A stretch of DNA of 64,000 nucleotides, from the NCBI RefSeq assembly GCF_000689255.1, contig NZ_HG964446.1, positions 5,321,784 through 5,385,783 of the forward strand, read 5' to 3'. This document shows positions 1-7,815 of this stretch, one piece after another (positions within the stretch are counted from its first letter, which is position 1; every line of letters starts with the position of its first letter). The position numbers and the translations under genes were made by a program. This DNA is from Mycobacterium triplex. GTDB taxonomy: Bacteria > Actinomycetota > Actinomycetes > Mycobacteriales > Mycobacteriaceae. Below the pieces are notes generated by a model. It made no database searches and had not been told where the DNA came from. It was given only the letters and a program-made list of their open reading frames with translations.

Positions 1-676
1 ACGCATAGGAGTTGACGTCGTAGACCTGCCCGTTGCTCGGGGTCCGCGAGATGTCGACCAGCTCGCCGCCCACCGCCATCACCGACACCCGCGGACGCGG
101 ATGCACCAGCACCCGCTCCCGGCCGACCGCGGCGAGCAGGCCCACCTGCGCCGCACCGATGATCGTCCCGGCCCGCACCGCCACATCGCCGGGCTGGACG
201 TCGTCGCCGGCGCGCCGCACGTAGGCGCCCGACGGCGCCCCGCGCAGGATCCGCACCTTCGACGTGCCGCCGTCGGTCCAGCGCAACGGCAGCACCGCGT
301 CGGCCAGCGTCGGCAACGGCGCACCGGTCTGCACCCGGACGGCCTGCCGCGGCTGCAACCGGCTCGGCGTCCGGGCGCCGGCCTCAATGGTCCCCATCAC
401 CGGCAGCACCAGCCCGCCGGCGCTGTCCTCGTCGGCCATCGGCTCGCCGGTCTCGTCGAGCGCAAGATCGCCGCCGACTTCGCCGACGCCCAGCACGTCG
501 ACGCTGCGCACGGCGTAGCCGTCGATCGCGGCCTGATCGAAGCCGGGCAGCGGCCGCTCGGTCACCACTTCTTCGGCGCACAACAATCCCTGCGCCTCCG
601 CGATCGCGACACGTATCGGGCGCGGTGCTACCGCGGCCGCCGTTATCCGGGCTTGCTGCTCCTCAACCGAACGCAT
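1..676 (-). CDS. moeA1: MoeA/Glp-type molybdopterin molybdotransferase (3' end cut by window edge)
   Basis: Reading back from an ATG at 676, the frame stays open to the window edge and gives about 225 residues that match the N-terminal half of MoeA. The sequence begins MRSVEEQQARITAAAVAPRP, followed by the family motif FDQAAIDGYAVRS near residue 46 and VMGTIEAGARTPSRLQPRQA around 92-112. MoeA inserts molybdate into adenylylated molybdopterin in the cytoplasm; the catalytic domain starts near the point where the window ends. It lies downstream of galU on the same strand, the galU-moeA1 order of M. tuberculosis (Rv0993-Rv0994). The moeA1 rather than moeA2 label rests on that synteny. Confidence 0.9.
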   Translation of the reverse strand, partial: MRSVEEQQARITAAAVAPRPIRVAIAEAQGLLCAEEVVTERPLPGFDQAAIDGYAVRSVDVLGVGEVGGDLALDETGEPMADEDSAGGLVLPVMGTIEAGARTPSRLQPRQAVRVQTGAPLPTLADAVLPLRWTDGGTSKVRILRGAPSGAYVRRAGDDVQPGDVAVRAGTIIGAAQVGLLAAVGRERVLVHPRPRVSVMAVGGELVDISRTPSNGQVYDVNSYA

Positions 677-709
677 CAGCCGCGCCTCTCTGCCGTCAAC
701 ACGCCGTAT

Positions 710-760
710 CGGGCCCGGTGAACGGACCAAGCCCGATCGCCCGGTCGTTCACCGGGCCCG
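710..760. repeat. 15-bp perfect inverted repeat between galU and moeA1
   Basis: CGGGCCCGGTGAACG at 710-724 is exactly complementary to 746-760, with a 21-nt loop. It lies 14 bp beyond the galU stop and about 33 bp before the moeA1 start. It could form a strong hairpin in the galU-moeA1 transcript. No T-run follows, which is common in mycobacterial terminators, so it may end or attenuate galU transcription or only stabilise an mRNA end. Confidence 0.6.
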
Positions 761-773
761 GCATGGCGGCCGG

Positions 774-1688
774 CTACTGCTCGTTCAGGCCCAATCGCGC
801 CACCAACCACCGCCGCAATTCCGGGCCGTAGTCGTCACGATCCAATGCAAAGTCAACCGCAGCCTTGAGGTAGCCGCCGGGATTTCCCAAGTCGTGTCGA
901 GATCCGCGATGCACGACGACATGAACCGGGTGGCCCTCTTTGATCAGCAGCGCGATCGCGTCCGTGAGCTGTAGTTCGCCGCCGGCGCCGTGATCGATGC
1001 GGCGCAGGGCGTCGAAGATGGCGCGGTCGAGCACGTACCGGCCGGCCGCCGCGTACAGCGACGGGGCGTCGGAGGCCTTGGGCTTTTCGACCATGCCCTT
1101 GACCTTGAGGACGTCGGAACTGCCGGCACCCGGGACGGCCTCGACGTCGAACACACCGTAAGCGCTGATCTCCTCCGGCGTGACCTCGATGGCGCACAAC
1201 ACCGTGCCGCCATGCTCGGCGCGCACCTTGGACATCGTCTCCAGCACGCCGGTCGGCAGCACCAGGTCGTCGGGCAGCAGCACCATGACGGCGTCCTCGT
1301 CGGGCGTCAGGGTGGGCTCCACGCAGCCGATGGCGTGTCCCAGTCCGAGCGGCTCGGCCTGCACCACCGACTCGACCTTGATCAGCGCGGGCGCGCGACG
1401 CACCTTGGCCAGCATCGCCTTCTTGCCGCGCGCTTCGAGCGTGCCCTCCAGCACCAGGTCCTCGACGAAGTGCGCGACGACGCCGTCCTTGCCCTCGGAG
1501 GTGATGATGACCAGCCGCTCGGCGCCGGCCGCGGCCGCTTCCTCCGCGACCAGCTCGATGCCCGGCGTGTCGACGACGGGCAACAGCTCTTTGGGCACCG
1601 TCTTGGTGGCCGGCAGGAAACGGGTGCCCAGACCGGCTGCGGGGACGATCGCCGTGTATGGGATCGGGACTTCATCTGGCCGTGACAT
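774..1688 (-). CDS. galU: UTP--glucose-1-phosphate uridylyltransferase
   Basis: GalU makes UDP-glucose from UTP and glucose-1-phosphate, feeding cell-wall galactan, trehalose and glucan synthesis. The 304-residue product has the nucleotidyltransferase signature PAAGLGTRFLPATKTVPKEL at residues 16-35, with the GLGTR phosphate-binding turn at 19-23. Further family stretches are LLPDDLVLP and VEKPKASDAPS. Length is normal (about 300 residues). The start fits a leaderless transcript, because a TATGGT hexamer ends 7 nt upstream of the ATG. It is divergent from the cyclo-ligase gene and lies upstream of moeA1, as in M. tuberculosis Rv0992c-Rv0994. Confidence 0.95.
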   Translation of the reverse strand: MSRPDEVPIPYTAIVPAAGLGTRFLPATKTVPKELLPVVDTPGIELVAEEAAAAGAERLVIITSEGKDGVVAHFVEDLVLEGTLEARGKKAMLAKVRRAPALIKVESVVQAEPLGLGHAIGCVEPTLTPDEDAVMVLLPDDLVLPTGVLETMSKVRAEHGGTVLCAIEVTPEEISAYGVFDVEAVPGAGSSDVLKVKGMVEKPKASDAPSLYAAAGRYVLDRAIFDALRRIDHGAGGELQLTDAIALLIKEGHPVHVVVHRGSRHDLGNPGGYLKAAVDFALDRDDYGPELRRWLVARLGLNEQ

Positions 1689-1695
1689 CGTTCAC

Positions 1696-1701
1696 ACCAT
1701 A
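1696..1701 (-). promoter_or_regulatory. Probable -10 element for leaderless galU transcript
   Basis: On the minus strand TATGGT is followed by 7 nt and then the galU ATG, the spacing typical of mycobacterial leaderless mRNAs. No convincing -35 element was seen. Confidence 0.45.
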
Positions 1702-1764
1702 GCGCTCAGAGGGGTTGCCGCCGCTGCATGGCAGGCCGAATACCCATACTGTCATCGTTGACGC

Positions 1765-2370
1765 ATGACGACTCCGACCAAGGCCGCCGTGCGCGAGCAA
1801 GTGCTGGCGGCCCGAAGTCTAGTTGCCGACGACGTTCGGGCCGCCGAGGCGCGCATGCTCAACGAGCAGCTCGCGCTCACGGTGAGCAGCGGCAGCACCG
1901 TCTGCGCCTACGTTCCGGTGGGCACCGAGCCGGGCTCGGTCGCGATGCTCGACATGTTGCTGCAGCACTCGCGCCGCGTGCTGTTGCCCGTCGCGCGTAC
2001 CACCGGTGACGGCACCCCGATGCGGCTGCGCTGGGCCGAGTACCGGCCGGGCGAACTCGTCCGCGGTCGCTGGGGGCTGCTCGAACCGCCCGAGCCGTGG
2101 CTACCGGAGTCGGCGCTGGCCGAAGCCGAAATGGTGGTGGTGCCGGCGTTGGCCGTCGACCGCCGGGGCACCCGGCTGGGCCGGGGACTGGGCTACTACG
2201 ACCGCTCCCTGGACGCCCGGAACCCGCAGGCCCGGGTGGTCGCGATGGTGCGCGACGAGGAGTTCGTCGACGAGTTGCCGGCCGATCCGCACGACGTGCC
2301 GATGACCCACGCGATCACCCCGGGGCGCGGCGTGATCGCGCTGCGCGCCGACGACGGGGCCCGGGAATGA
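1765..2370 (+). CDS. 5-formyltetrahydrofolate cyclo-ligase family protein
   Basis: Converts 5-formyl-THF to 5,10-methenyl-THF with ATP in the cytosol, salvaging a folate storage form. The 201-residue protein carries the C-terminal family signature RRGTRLGRGLGYYDRSL, in which the glycine-rich loop binds ATP and the YYDR stretch is invariant. It also has VPALAVDRRG just before it. Length is typical. It is the orthologue by position and sequence of Rv0992c and is divergent from galU, with 76 bp between the starts. The CIRCE operator of the next gene begins 20 bp after its stop. Confidence 0.9.
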   Translation: MTTPTKAAVREQVLAARSLVADDVRAAEARMLNEQLALTVSSGSTVCAYVPVGTEPGSVAMLDMLLQHSRRVLLPVARTTGDGTPMRLRWAEYRPGELVRGRWGLLEPPEPWLPESALAEAEMVVVPALAVDRRGTRLGRGLGYYDRSLDARNPQARVVAMVRDEEFVDELPADPHDVPMTHAITPGRGVIALRADDGARE

Positions 2371-2389
2371 GACGGATTTCATGGCTGTT

Positions 2390-2417
2390 TTAGCACTCAG
2401 GCACTGTAGAGTGCTAA
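2390..2417 (+). promoter_or_regulatory. CIRCE-type HrcA operator upstream of ruc
   Basis: TTAGCACTC at 2390-2398 is the exact inverted complement of GAGTGCTAA at 2409-2417. These are the two perfect 9-bp arms of CIRCE, the operator of the heat-shock repressor HrcA. The spacer is 10 nt, whereas the canonical spacer is 9. It ends 27 bp before the GTG start of ruc and precedes a CGGAGG ribosome-binding site at 2431-2436. The M. tuberculosis orthologue Rv0991c is reported in the HrcA regulon, which fits. Confidence 0.85.
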
Positions 2418-2444
2418 CAAGCTTATCTAACGGAGGTTTCTTCA

Positions 2445-2777
2445 GTGCCGACCTACAGCTACGCGTGCACCGAATGCGACAACCGCTTTGACGTGGTGCA
2501 GGCCTTCACCGACGACACCCTGACCACCTGCGAGAAGTGCTCGGGCCGGCTGCGCAAACTGTTCAACTCCGTCGGCGTCGTATTCAAGGGCAGCGGCTTC
2601 TACCGCACCGACAGTCGCGAGTCGGGCAAGAAATCGTCGAGCTCGAGCAACGGCTCTTCGACCAACGGCTCCAGCGAGAGCTCCAGCTCGAGCGACAAAT
2701 CCGGCTCCGGCGAGAAGTCCAGCTCTTCCGACAAGTCCACGTCCAGCGAGAAGTCGACCGCGACCGCTTCCAGCTAG
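2445..2777 (+). CDS. ruc: FmdB-family zinc-ribbon chaperone with disordered serine-rich tail
   Basis: This 110-residue protein starts at GTG behind a CGGAGG box. The N-terminal half is a compact zinc ribbon with two CxxC pairs, CTEC at 8-11 and CEKC at 29-32. From about residue 61 the rest is almost only Ser, Lys, Gly, Glu and Asp and must be unstructured. The M. tuberculosis orthologue Rv0991c was described as Ruc, a redox-regulated chaperone with an unstructured C-terminus. It binds zinc when reduced and acts on unfolded proteins when the cysteines are oxidised. The CIRCE operator upstream agrees with heat-shock control by HrcA. Function here is inferred from the orthologue. Confidence 0.85.
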   Translation: MPTYSYACTECDNRFDVVQAFTDDTLTTCEKCSGRLRKLFNSVGVVFKGSGFYRTDSRESGKKSSSSSNGSSTNGSSESSSSSDKSGSGEKSSSSDKSTSSEKSTATASS

Positions 2778-2831
2778 CGAGTTATCCACAGAACGCATCC
2801 CTCGCGGGAACTTTCGGCAGCGCGCTGCGCT

Positions 2832-2837
2832 TACCGT
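2832..2837 (+). promoter_or_regulatory. Probable -10 element for the SAF-domain gene
   Basis: TACCGT, then 6 nt, then the GTG at 2844, which fits a leaderless start. It would allow transcription independent of the upstream heat-shock gene. Confidence 0.35.
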
Positions 2838-2843
2838 TGCGGC

Positions 2844-3524
2844 GTGGGGGAATCGTCGCTGAATCCAGCGCTGCTGCACCGGATATTGGCGTCGTTGCGA
2901 CCGGATTGGACCCGGACCGTGCTGGCCCGGCGAGTGGCGGCGGGCGGGCTCGTAGTATTGGCCGGGGTCGCCGCGGTGCGCTCGAATCCGGACGGTGATC
3001 GCGTCGACGTGGTGGTCGCCACCCGCGACCTCAGCCCCGGAGCCGCGTTGACACAAGACGATGTTCGAGTCGAAAAGCGTTCGGCAACAACAATTCCCGA
3101 CGGCTCACAAGGAGATCTGGGCGCCGTGGTCGGTTCGATGCTGGCCGGTCCGACGCGCCGCGGCGAGGTGCTCACCGATGTCCGCTTGCTGGGCAGCCGG
3201 CTGGCCGAGGCCGCGATTGCCGCGAAGGCCGGGCCCGGTGCGCGCATCGTGCCGCTGCATCTGGCCGACAGCGCGCTGATCGACCTCGTTCGCGCCGGCG
3301 ACGTCGTCGACGTGTTGGCCGCACCGCCCACCGATGCGCAGCCGGGCGCGCAGGCGACCAGCAAGGTGGTGGCCACCGATGCCGTCGTCGTCCTCGTGTC
3401 GCCCAAGCAGAAAGTCCAGGCCGCAGACGGTGACCGCGTAGTGTTAGTTGCGCTGCCGGCTCGCGTGGCGAACACGGTGGCAGGTTCGGTCCTGGGGCAG
3501 GCCGTGACCCTCACCCTGCACTGA
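2844..3524 (+). CDS. SAF-domain (CpaB/RcpC-like) membrane-anchored protein
   Basis: The 226-residue product has a single hydrophobic segment near residues 29-44 ([20 protein letters not shown]). An extracytoplasmic SAF fold follows, recognisable by [20 protein letters not shown] at about 56-75 and [11 protein letters not shown]. This is the N-terminal module of CpaB/RcpC pilus-assembly proteins and of flagellar FlgA. No pilus genes lie nearby, so the role is unknown. It is the positional equivalent of Rv0990c. In M. tuberculosis Rv0986-Rv0989c separate it from mscL, whereas here mscL follows after 64 bp. It may be co-transcribed with ruc, but a possible promoter of its own was noted. Confidence 0.75.
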   Translation: MGESSLNPALLHRILASLRPDWTRTVLARRVAAGGLVVLAGVAAVRSNPDGDRVDVVVATRDLSPGAALTQDDVRVEKRSATTIPDGSQGDLGAVVGSMLAGPTRRGEVLTDVRLLGSRLAEAAIAAKAGPGARIVPLHLADSALIDLVRAGDVVDVLAAPPTDAQPGAQATSKVVATDAVVVLVSPKQKVQAADGDRVVLVALPARVANTVAGSVLGQAVTLTLH

Positions 3525-3588
3525 GAACCTGGCAGCGGTTCGCCACAGAACCCGCAGCAAACCGTGTCCAGCCCAGAAAGGACGTCGA

Positions 3589-4050
3589 ATGCTCAAGGGG
3601 TTCAAGGAGTTTCTCGCGCGCGGCAATATCGTCGACCTGTCCGTCGCGGTAGTCATCGGTACGGCATTCACCGGACTGGTCACCAAGTTCACCGACAGCA
3701 TCATCACGCCGTTGATCAACCGGATCGGCGTCAACCAGCAGTCCGACGTCGGCATCCTGAAGATCGGCATCGGCGGCGGCCAGACCATCGACCTGAACGT
3801 TCTGGTATCGGCCGCGATCAACTTCGTCCTCGTCGCTGCGGTGGTCTACTTCCTGGTCGTGCTGCCCTACAACACTTTCCGCAAGCGCGGCGAGGTCGAG
3901 CAGGCCGACGACGCCCAGATCGTCTTGCTGACCGAGATCCGCGACCTGCTGGCGCAGACCAACGGAAACGGCTCGTCGGGCCGCCACGGTGGGCCGGGCA
4001 CCACGCCGCCGCCCGATTTCGGGCCGCGTGCGGACGCCGAGTCGCAGTAA
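3589..4050 (+). CDS. mscL: Large-conductance mechanosensitive channel
   Basis: MscL is a homopentameric inner-membrane channel that opens under membrane tension to release solutes on hypo-osmotic shock. The 153-residue sequence shows the standard layout. An N-terminal amphipathic helix ([14 protein letters not shown]) leads into TM1 with [19 protein letters not shown] at about 16-34. A periplasmic loop follows, then TM2 ([18 protein letters not shown]) at about 83-100 and a charged cytoplasmic helix. The tail is Gly/Pro-rich. A GAAAGGA ribosome-binding site precedes the ATG. It is convergent with moaB2, with 23 bp between stops. Confidence 0.97.
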   Translation: MLKGFKEFLARGNIVDLSVAVVIGTAFTGLVTKFTDSIITPLINRIGVNQQSDVGILKIGIGGGQTIDLNVLVSAAINFVLVAAVVYFLVVLPYNTFRKRGEVEQADDAQIVLLTEIRDLLAQTNGNGSSGRHGGPGTTPPPDFGPRADAESQ

Positions 4051-4073
4051 CACGACCGGCTGCTCGGGCGACT

Positions 4074-4634
4074 TTAGATCTCGAGGCTCGACAACTGCCC
4101 GATGATCTGCGCGGCGAGCGGATTCAGCGTCGCCATGCCGTCGCGGACGGCGTAGCGGGAACCGGCGAGGTTGACCACCAGCGTGCTTCCGGACACGCCG
4201 GCCAGACCCCGGGACAACCCGGCGTCGATGATGCCCGCGGACAGCCCGGACGCGCGGACGGCCTCGGCGATGCCGAGGATTTCGCGGTCCAGAATCTCGC
4301 GAGTGGCCTCCGGGGTGACATCGCGCGGGGTCACTCCGGTCCCGCCGACCGAGACCACCAGATCGACCCCACCGATCACCGCGGTGTTGAGCGCGTTGCG
4401 GATCTCGACCTCATCGGCCGCCACCGCCACCACACCGTCGACGACGAATCCCGCCTCGGTCAGCAGCTCGGTGACCAGCGGCCCGCTGTGGTCTTCTTCG
4501 TCCCCGTGGGCGGTGCGATCATCGACCACCACGACCAGAGCCCGGCCGACCACCAATTCCGCACCCGATTCCATGGGTGCAACCGTATATCCGAGCTCGG
4601 ACAGTGGCTCGTTCAGAGGCTCGTCGACTCTCAT
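4074..4634 (-). CDS. moaB2: MoaB/Mog-type molybdopterin adenylyltransferase-like protein
   Basis: The 186-residue MogA/MoaB fold has the substrate-binding motif VSVGGTGVTPRDVTPEAT at about residues 97-114. These proteins bind molybdopterin in moco synthesis. The start chosen is the ATG whose A is shared with the pepD stop (TGATG). A GTG one codon upstream, overlapping as GTGA, is equally possible. It forms the end of the mprA-mprB-pepD-moaB2 gene string, as in Rv0981-Rv0984. Why a moco protein is coupled to an envelope-stress operon is not evident from sequence. Confidence 0.88.
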   Translation of the reverse strand: MRVDEPLNEPLSELGYTVAPMESGAELVVGRALVVVVDDRTAHGDEEDHSGPLVTELLTEAGFVVDGVVAVAADEVEIRNALNTAVIGGVDLVVSVGGTGVTPRDVTPEATREILDREILGIAEAVRASGLSAGIIDAGLSRGLAGVSGSTLVVNLAGSRYAVRDGMATLNPLAAQIIGQLSSLEI

Positions 4635-6181
4635 CACTGATCCGCCTTGCCGAGGGTGACCTGCACGGTCCGGCTGCCGCCGCCGGGATCCTGGAACGTC
4701 AGCGATACCTTGTCGCCCGGCGCCTTGGACCGCACCGCGGCCACCAGGGCGTCGGCGCTGCTGATCGGGCGGTCGTCGACCTTGGTGACGACCACGTTCT
4801 TGGGCACTCCGGCGTTCGAGGCCGCGCCACCCTGCACGACGTCGACGACCTTGGCCCCCGGCGTGCTCTTGTCACTGGTCACCTGCACGCCCAGCGAGGC
4901 ATGTGAGGCCTTACCGGTGCTGATCAGCTCGTCGGCGATGCGCTTGGCCTGGTCGACCGGGATCGCGAACCCAAGCCCGATCGAACCGCTCTGGGCGTCG
5001 GGCGAATCGCCGCCCAGGGTGGCGATCGCGGAGTTGATGCCGACCAGCTGGCCGTTCAGGTTGACCAGCGCCCCGCCGGAGTTCCCCGGGTTGATCGCGG
5101 CGTCGGTCTGAATGGCGTCCAGCACCGTGTTCTGGTTGCCGGACTCACCGGTCGTCGACACCGGCCGGTTCAACGCGCTGATGATTCCGGTGGTCACCGT
5201 GCCGGACAAGCCCAGCGGGGAACCGATCGCCAGCACCGGCTGGCCGACCCGCACATCCGACGACGAGCCCATCGCGATGGGCGTCAGCCCCGACACACCT
5301 TGGACGCGGATGACGGCGATGTCACTGGTGGGGTCGGCGCCCACCACCGTGAACGGTGCGGTGCGCCCGTCGGAGAAGGTCACCGTCGTTTTCGGTGCCG
5401 GACCACCCGGCCCCCCGGGCGCCGGGCTGCCGGGCGTGGGGCTACCGGGTATCGGCCCGCCCGGCCCCTTGGGAGGGGCGGCGGCCGCGGCGATGACGTG
5501 GTTGTTGGTCAAGATCAGCCCGTCGGACGACAGGATGACGCCGGAGCCCTCTTCGGACGCGCGGCCGAGGTCGGTCTCCAGCATGACGACGCTGGGTACC
5601 ACCTTCTGCGCGACCTGTTCGACGGTGCCGGGCGCCATGTTGGCCGCCGGCACGCCGGGCGTGGCCCCCGACGGTCCGCTGCCGCTGCTGGCGGTCGTCG
5701 AGTGCGTGCCCAGTTCGACGACCGTTGCCGCGGCGCCACCGATACCCGCCGACACCACCGCGATCGCCAGCGCGCCGGCCACCAGCAGGCCGCCCCGGGA
5801 TCGCTTCTCGGGCCGCGGTGGCCCCATCGGGGGCAGCATGCCGGGCACCGGACCCGCCCCGGTGCTCCCGGGAATCGGCCCCACGCCGGTGCCGCCGGGG
5901 ATAGGGCCCGCGCCGGTGCCGGGGATCCGGCCCGGCCCGGTGCCGCCGGCAATCGAACCCGCCCCGGTGTCCCCGAACGGCTCGTAGGGCCGCCGGTATT
6001 GCGAGGTCTGCGACGGCTGTGACTGCTGCCCTTGCTGGTACCGCCAGTCGTAAGGCTGGTTGTACGGTTGCTGATGCCCTTGGGCATACGCGGGAGCTCC
6101 ACCTGACTCAAAGGGCTGGTTAGGCGCGCCTGGGTATCCCGGTTGCTGCGGCGGTGGCGAATACCTCGGGTCATTCGTCAT
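4634..6181 (-). CDS. pepD: HtrA-like membrane-anchored serine protease
   Basis: PepD degrades or refolds damaged envelope proteins and is controlled by MprAB/SigE in M. tuberculosis (Rv0983). The 515-residue product has a Pro/Gln/Tyr-rich cytosolic N-terminus. Residues 72-116 are Gly-Pro repeats of the form TGxGPIPG. One TM segment lies at about 131-154, then a trypsin-like domain with catalytic His228 (LTNNHVIA), Asp287 (SDIAVIRV) and Ser368 (NPGNSGGALV), then a C-terminal PDZ domain from about 405. A second Gly/Pro insert sits at 236-263 just after the catalytic His. The start MTNDPRYS was chosen by similarity, although the frame stays open further upstream. It is about 50 residues longer than the M. 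tuberculosis protein because of the Gly/Pro stretches. Confidence 0.92.
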   Translation of the reverse strand: MTNDPRYSPPPQQPGYPGAPNQPFESGGAPAYAQGHQQPYNQPYDWRYQQGQQSQPSQTSQYRRPYEPFGDTGAGSIAGGTGPGRIPGTGAGPIPGGTGVGPIPGSTGAGPVPGMLPPMGPPRPEKRSRGGLLVAGALAIAVVSAGIGGAAATVVELGTHSTTASSGSGPSGATPGVPAANMAPGTVEQVAQKVVPSVVMLETDLGRASEEGSGVILSSDGLILTNNHVIAAAAAPPKGPGGPIPGSPTPGSPAPGGPGGPAPKTTVTFSDGRTAPFTVVGADPTSDIAVIRVQGVSGLTPIAMGSSSDVRVGQPVLAIGSPLGLSGTVTTGIISALNRPVSTTGESGNQNTVLDAIQTDAAINPGNSGGALVNLNGQLVGINSAIATLGGDSPDAQSGSIGLGFAIPVDQAKRIADELISTGKASHASLGVQVTSDKSTPGAKVVDVVQGGAASNAGVPKNVVVTKVDDRPISSADALVAAVRSKAPGDKVSLTFQDPGGGSRTVQVTLGKADQ

Positions 6182-6255
6182 GTCGCTAAGTCGCTCTTCC
6201 TCTAATTGGGGTGCTATCGAGCTCGACTTGGCTCGATTTCCAACACTAACTGCAT

Positions 6256-7815
6256 CTACCTTGCGCGTGCGGACTGAGAGTCCACTGAGATAACGTTCGT
6301 CGATTCCCGAGAGTTCGCTGCGTCGCCCTCCATCGGAACCGCGGGGTCGGTCTTGGCTTCGCTGTCGGCGTCGGCCCCACCCTCGGACCCGGCCGTCGGA
6401 TACGTCGACACCGGCAGCGGCCGGCCGGGAAGTAGCACGTAGATCGATGTTCCCGGGGGATGGCCGCCCGAAACGGTGTCTTCGACGCGCAGCAGTCCGC
6501 CGTGGTTGAGCACCACCTGCTTGACGATGGCCAACCCCAGACCCGAGCCCGGCAGGGCCCGCGCCGTCGTCGACCGGTAGAACCGCTCGAACACCAGGCG
6601 CCGTTCGTGCGGTGGGATACCCGGGCCCAAGTCCGAAACGATCAGCTCGGCATGCGACGGGTCGAGCTGGCGCATCCGGACACCGACGCGGCCGCCCGGC
6701 GGGCTCCACTTGGCGGCATTGTCCATCAGGTTCAGCGCCGCCCGTGACAGCCCGGCATTGTCGCCGTAGACCTGCCATCCAATCACGTCGACGTCGAAGT
6801 GAATGTCGTTGCGCCGCCGCCTGACTCGCTCCAGGCTGCGGTCGATGACCTCGGACATGTCGACCGGCTCGTGCACCACCTGGCCGGCGTCGTCGCGGGT
6901 GAGGTCCACCAAATCGCCTACCAGAGTGGACAATTCCTCGATCTGCGCGAGCACATCGGTACGCAGGTCGACCATCTCCTGCTCGGGCAGCCGTGGCGCC
7001 CCCGGTTCCATGGACGCCATCAGCAGTTCGACGTTGGTCCGCAGCGACGTCAGCGGGGTGCGCAGCTCGTGTCCGGCGTCGGTGACCAGTCGGGCCTGGC
7101 GCTCCCGGGACTCGGCGAGTGCTCGCAGCATCAAGTTGAATGCCTCAGTGAGCCTTGCCAATTCGTCGCTACCGAACACCGGGATAGGCCGCAGGTCGTC
7201 GGTGCGCGCGACCCGTTCGGCCGCTTCGGTGAGCCGGGCCACCGGCCGCAGCCCCGCCCGGGTGACCATGCCGCCGGCCACCGCGGCGACGGCGACCCCG
7301 ATACCGCCGACGATCAGCAGCACCCAGCGCAGTTTGGTCATCACCGCCTCGGTGGGCCGCAGGCTCTTGGAGATCAGCAGCGAACTGCCGTTGGGCAGGT
7401 GGATCGCCAGGATGCGCTGATCGGCGGCGGTGCGGCGGGACATGAACAGGTCACCGCGGATGACCGCCTTCTCCGGCGCGTCGACCGGCAGGGTCTGGCC
7501 CGGCTGTTGGGCGGTGTAGATCGAGTGGCCCGGGTTCACCAGCATCGCGTTGACGTCCGAATACGCCGTGCCCTCAATGGCCTTCGCCGGGTCGGCGGCC
7601 AGCGAACCGCTGGCGATCAGCAGCTGCGCGCGGCTGTCCAGCTGGTTGTCGATGTCGCTGTAGAGCGCGGCCGCGATCACCGCGTACACGGCGAACGCCA
7701 TCAACACGACGACCATCGCCACCATCGACATCGCCAGCAACATCACCCGCCACCGCAGCGACAACGAACTGGGGGCTCGCAGTGGTGCGCGCCGACGTCG
7801 TTGGAACCGGATCAT
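6256..7815 (-). CDS. mprB: Sensor histidine kinase MprB
   Basis: MprB is an inner-membrane sensor for envelope stress (SDS, Triton, alkaline pH in M. tuberculosis) that phosphorylates MprA. The 519 residues contain TM1 at about 24-50, an extracytoplasmic loop to about 163 and TM2 at about 164-184. A HAMP linker follows, then a HisKA dimerisation box with His249 in DAGHELRTPLTSL. The HATPase domain shows the N box (NLMDNAAKWSPPGG), G1 (DLGPGIP) and G2 (GSGLGLAIV). A Ser/Asp-rich C-terminal tail of about 55 residues is probably disordered. The start overlaps the mprA stop (TGATG), so the two are translationally coupled. Confidence 0.95.
   Translation of the reverse strand: MIRFQRRRRAPLRAPSSLSLRWRVMLLAMSMVAMVVVLMAFAVYAVIAAALYSDIDNQLDSRAQLLIASGSLAADPAKAIEGTAYSDVNAMLVNPGHSIYTAQQPGQTLPVDAPEKAVIRGDLFMSRRTAADQRILAIHLPNGSSLLISKSLRPTEAVMTKLRWVLLIVGGIGVAVAAVAGGMVTRAGLRPVARLTEAAERVARTDDLRPIPVFGSDELARLTEAFNLMLRALAESRERQARLVTDAGHELRTPLTSLRTNVELLMASMEPGAPRLPEQEMVDLRTDVLAQIEELSTLVGDLVDLTRDDAGQVVHEPVDMSEVIDRSLERVRRRRNDIHFDVDVIGWQVYGDNAGLSRAALNLMDNAAKWSPPGGRVGVRMRQLDPSHAELIVSDLGPGIPPHERRLVFERFYRSTTARALPGSGLGLAIVKQVVLNHGGLLRVEDTVSGGHPPGTSIYVLLPGRPLPVSTYPTAGSEGGADADSEAKTDPAVPMEGDAANSRESTNVISVDSQSARAR

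Noticed and set aside
101-721. Long plus-strand open frame across the moeA1 region
   Set aside because: Antisense shadow of moeA1 in GC-rich DNA; its translation is Arg/His/Ala-rich with no family motif, while the minus frame gives a clear MoeA sequence.
6182-6778. Upstream extension of pepD by about 199 codons
   Set aside because: Lies inside mprB in another frame, is low-complexity and lacks homology; the start MTNDPRYS fits the family.
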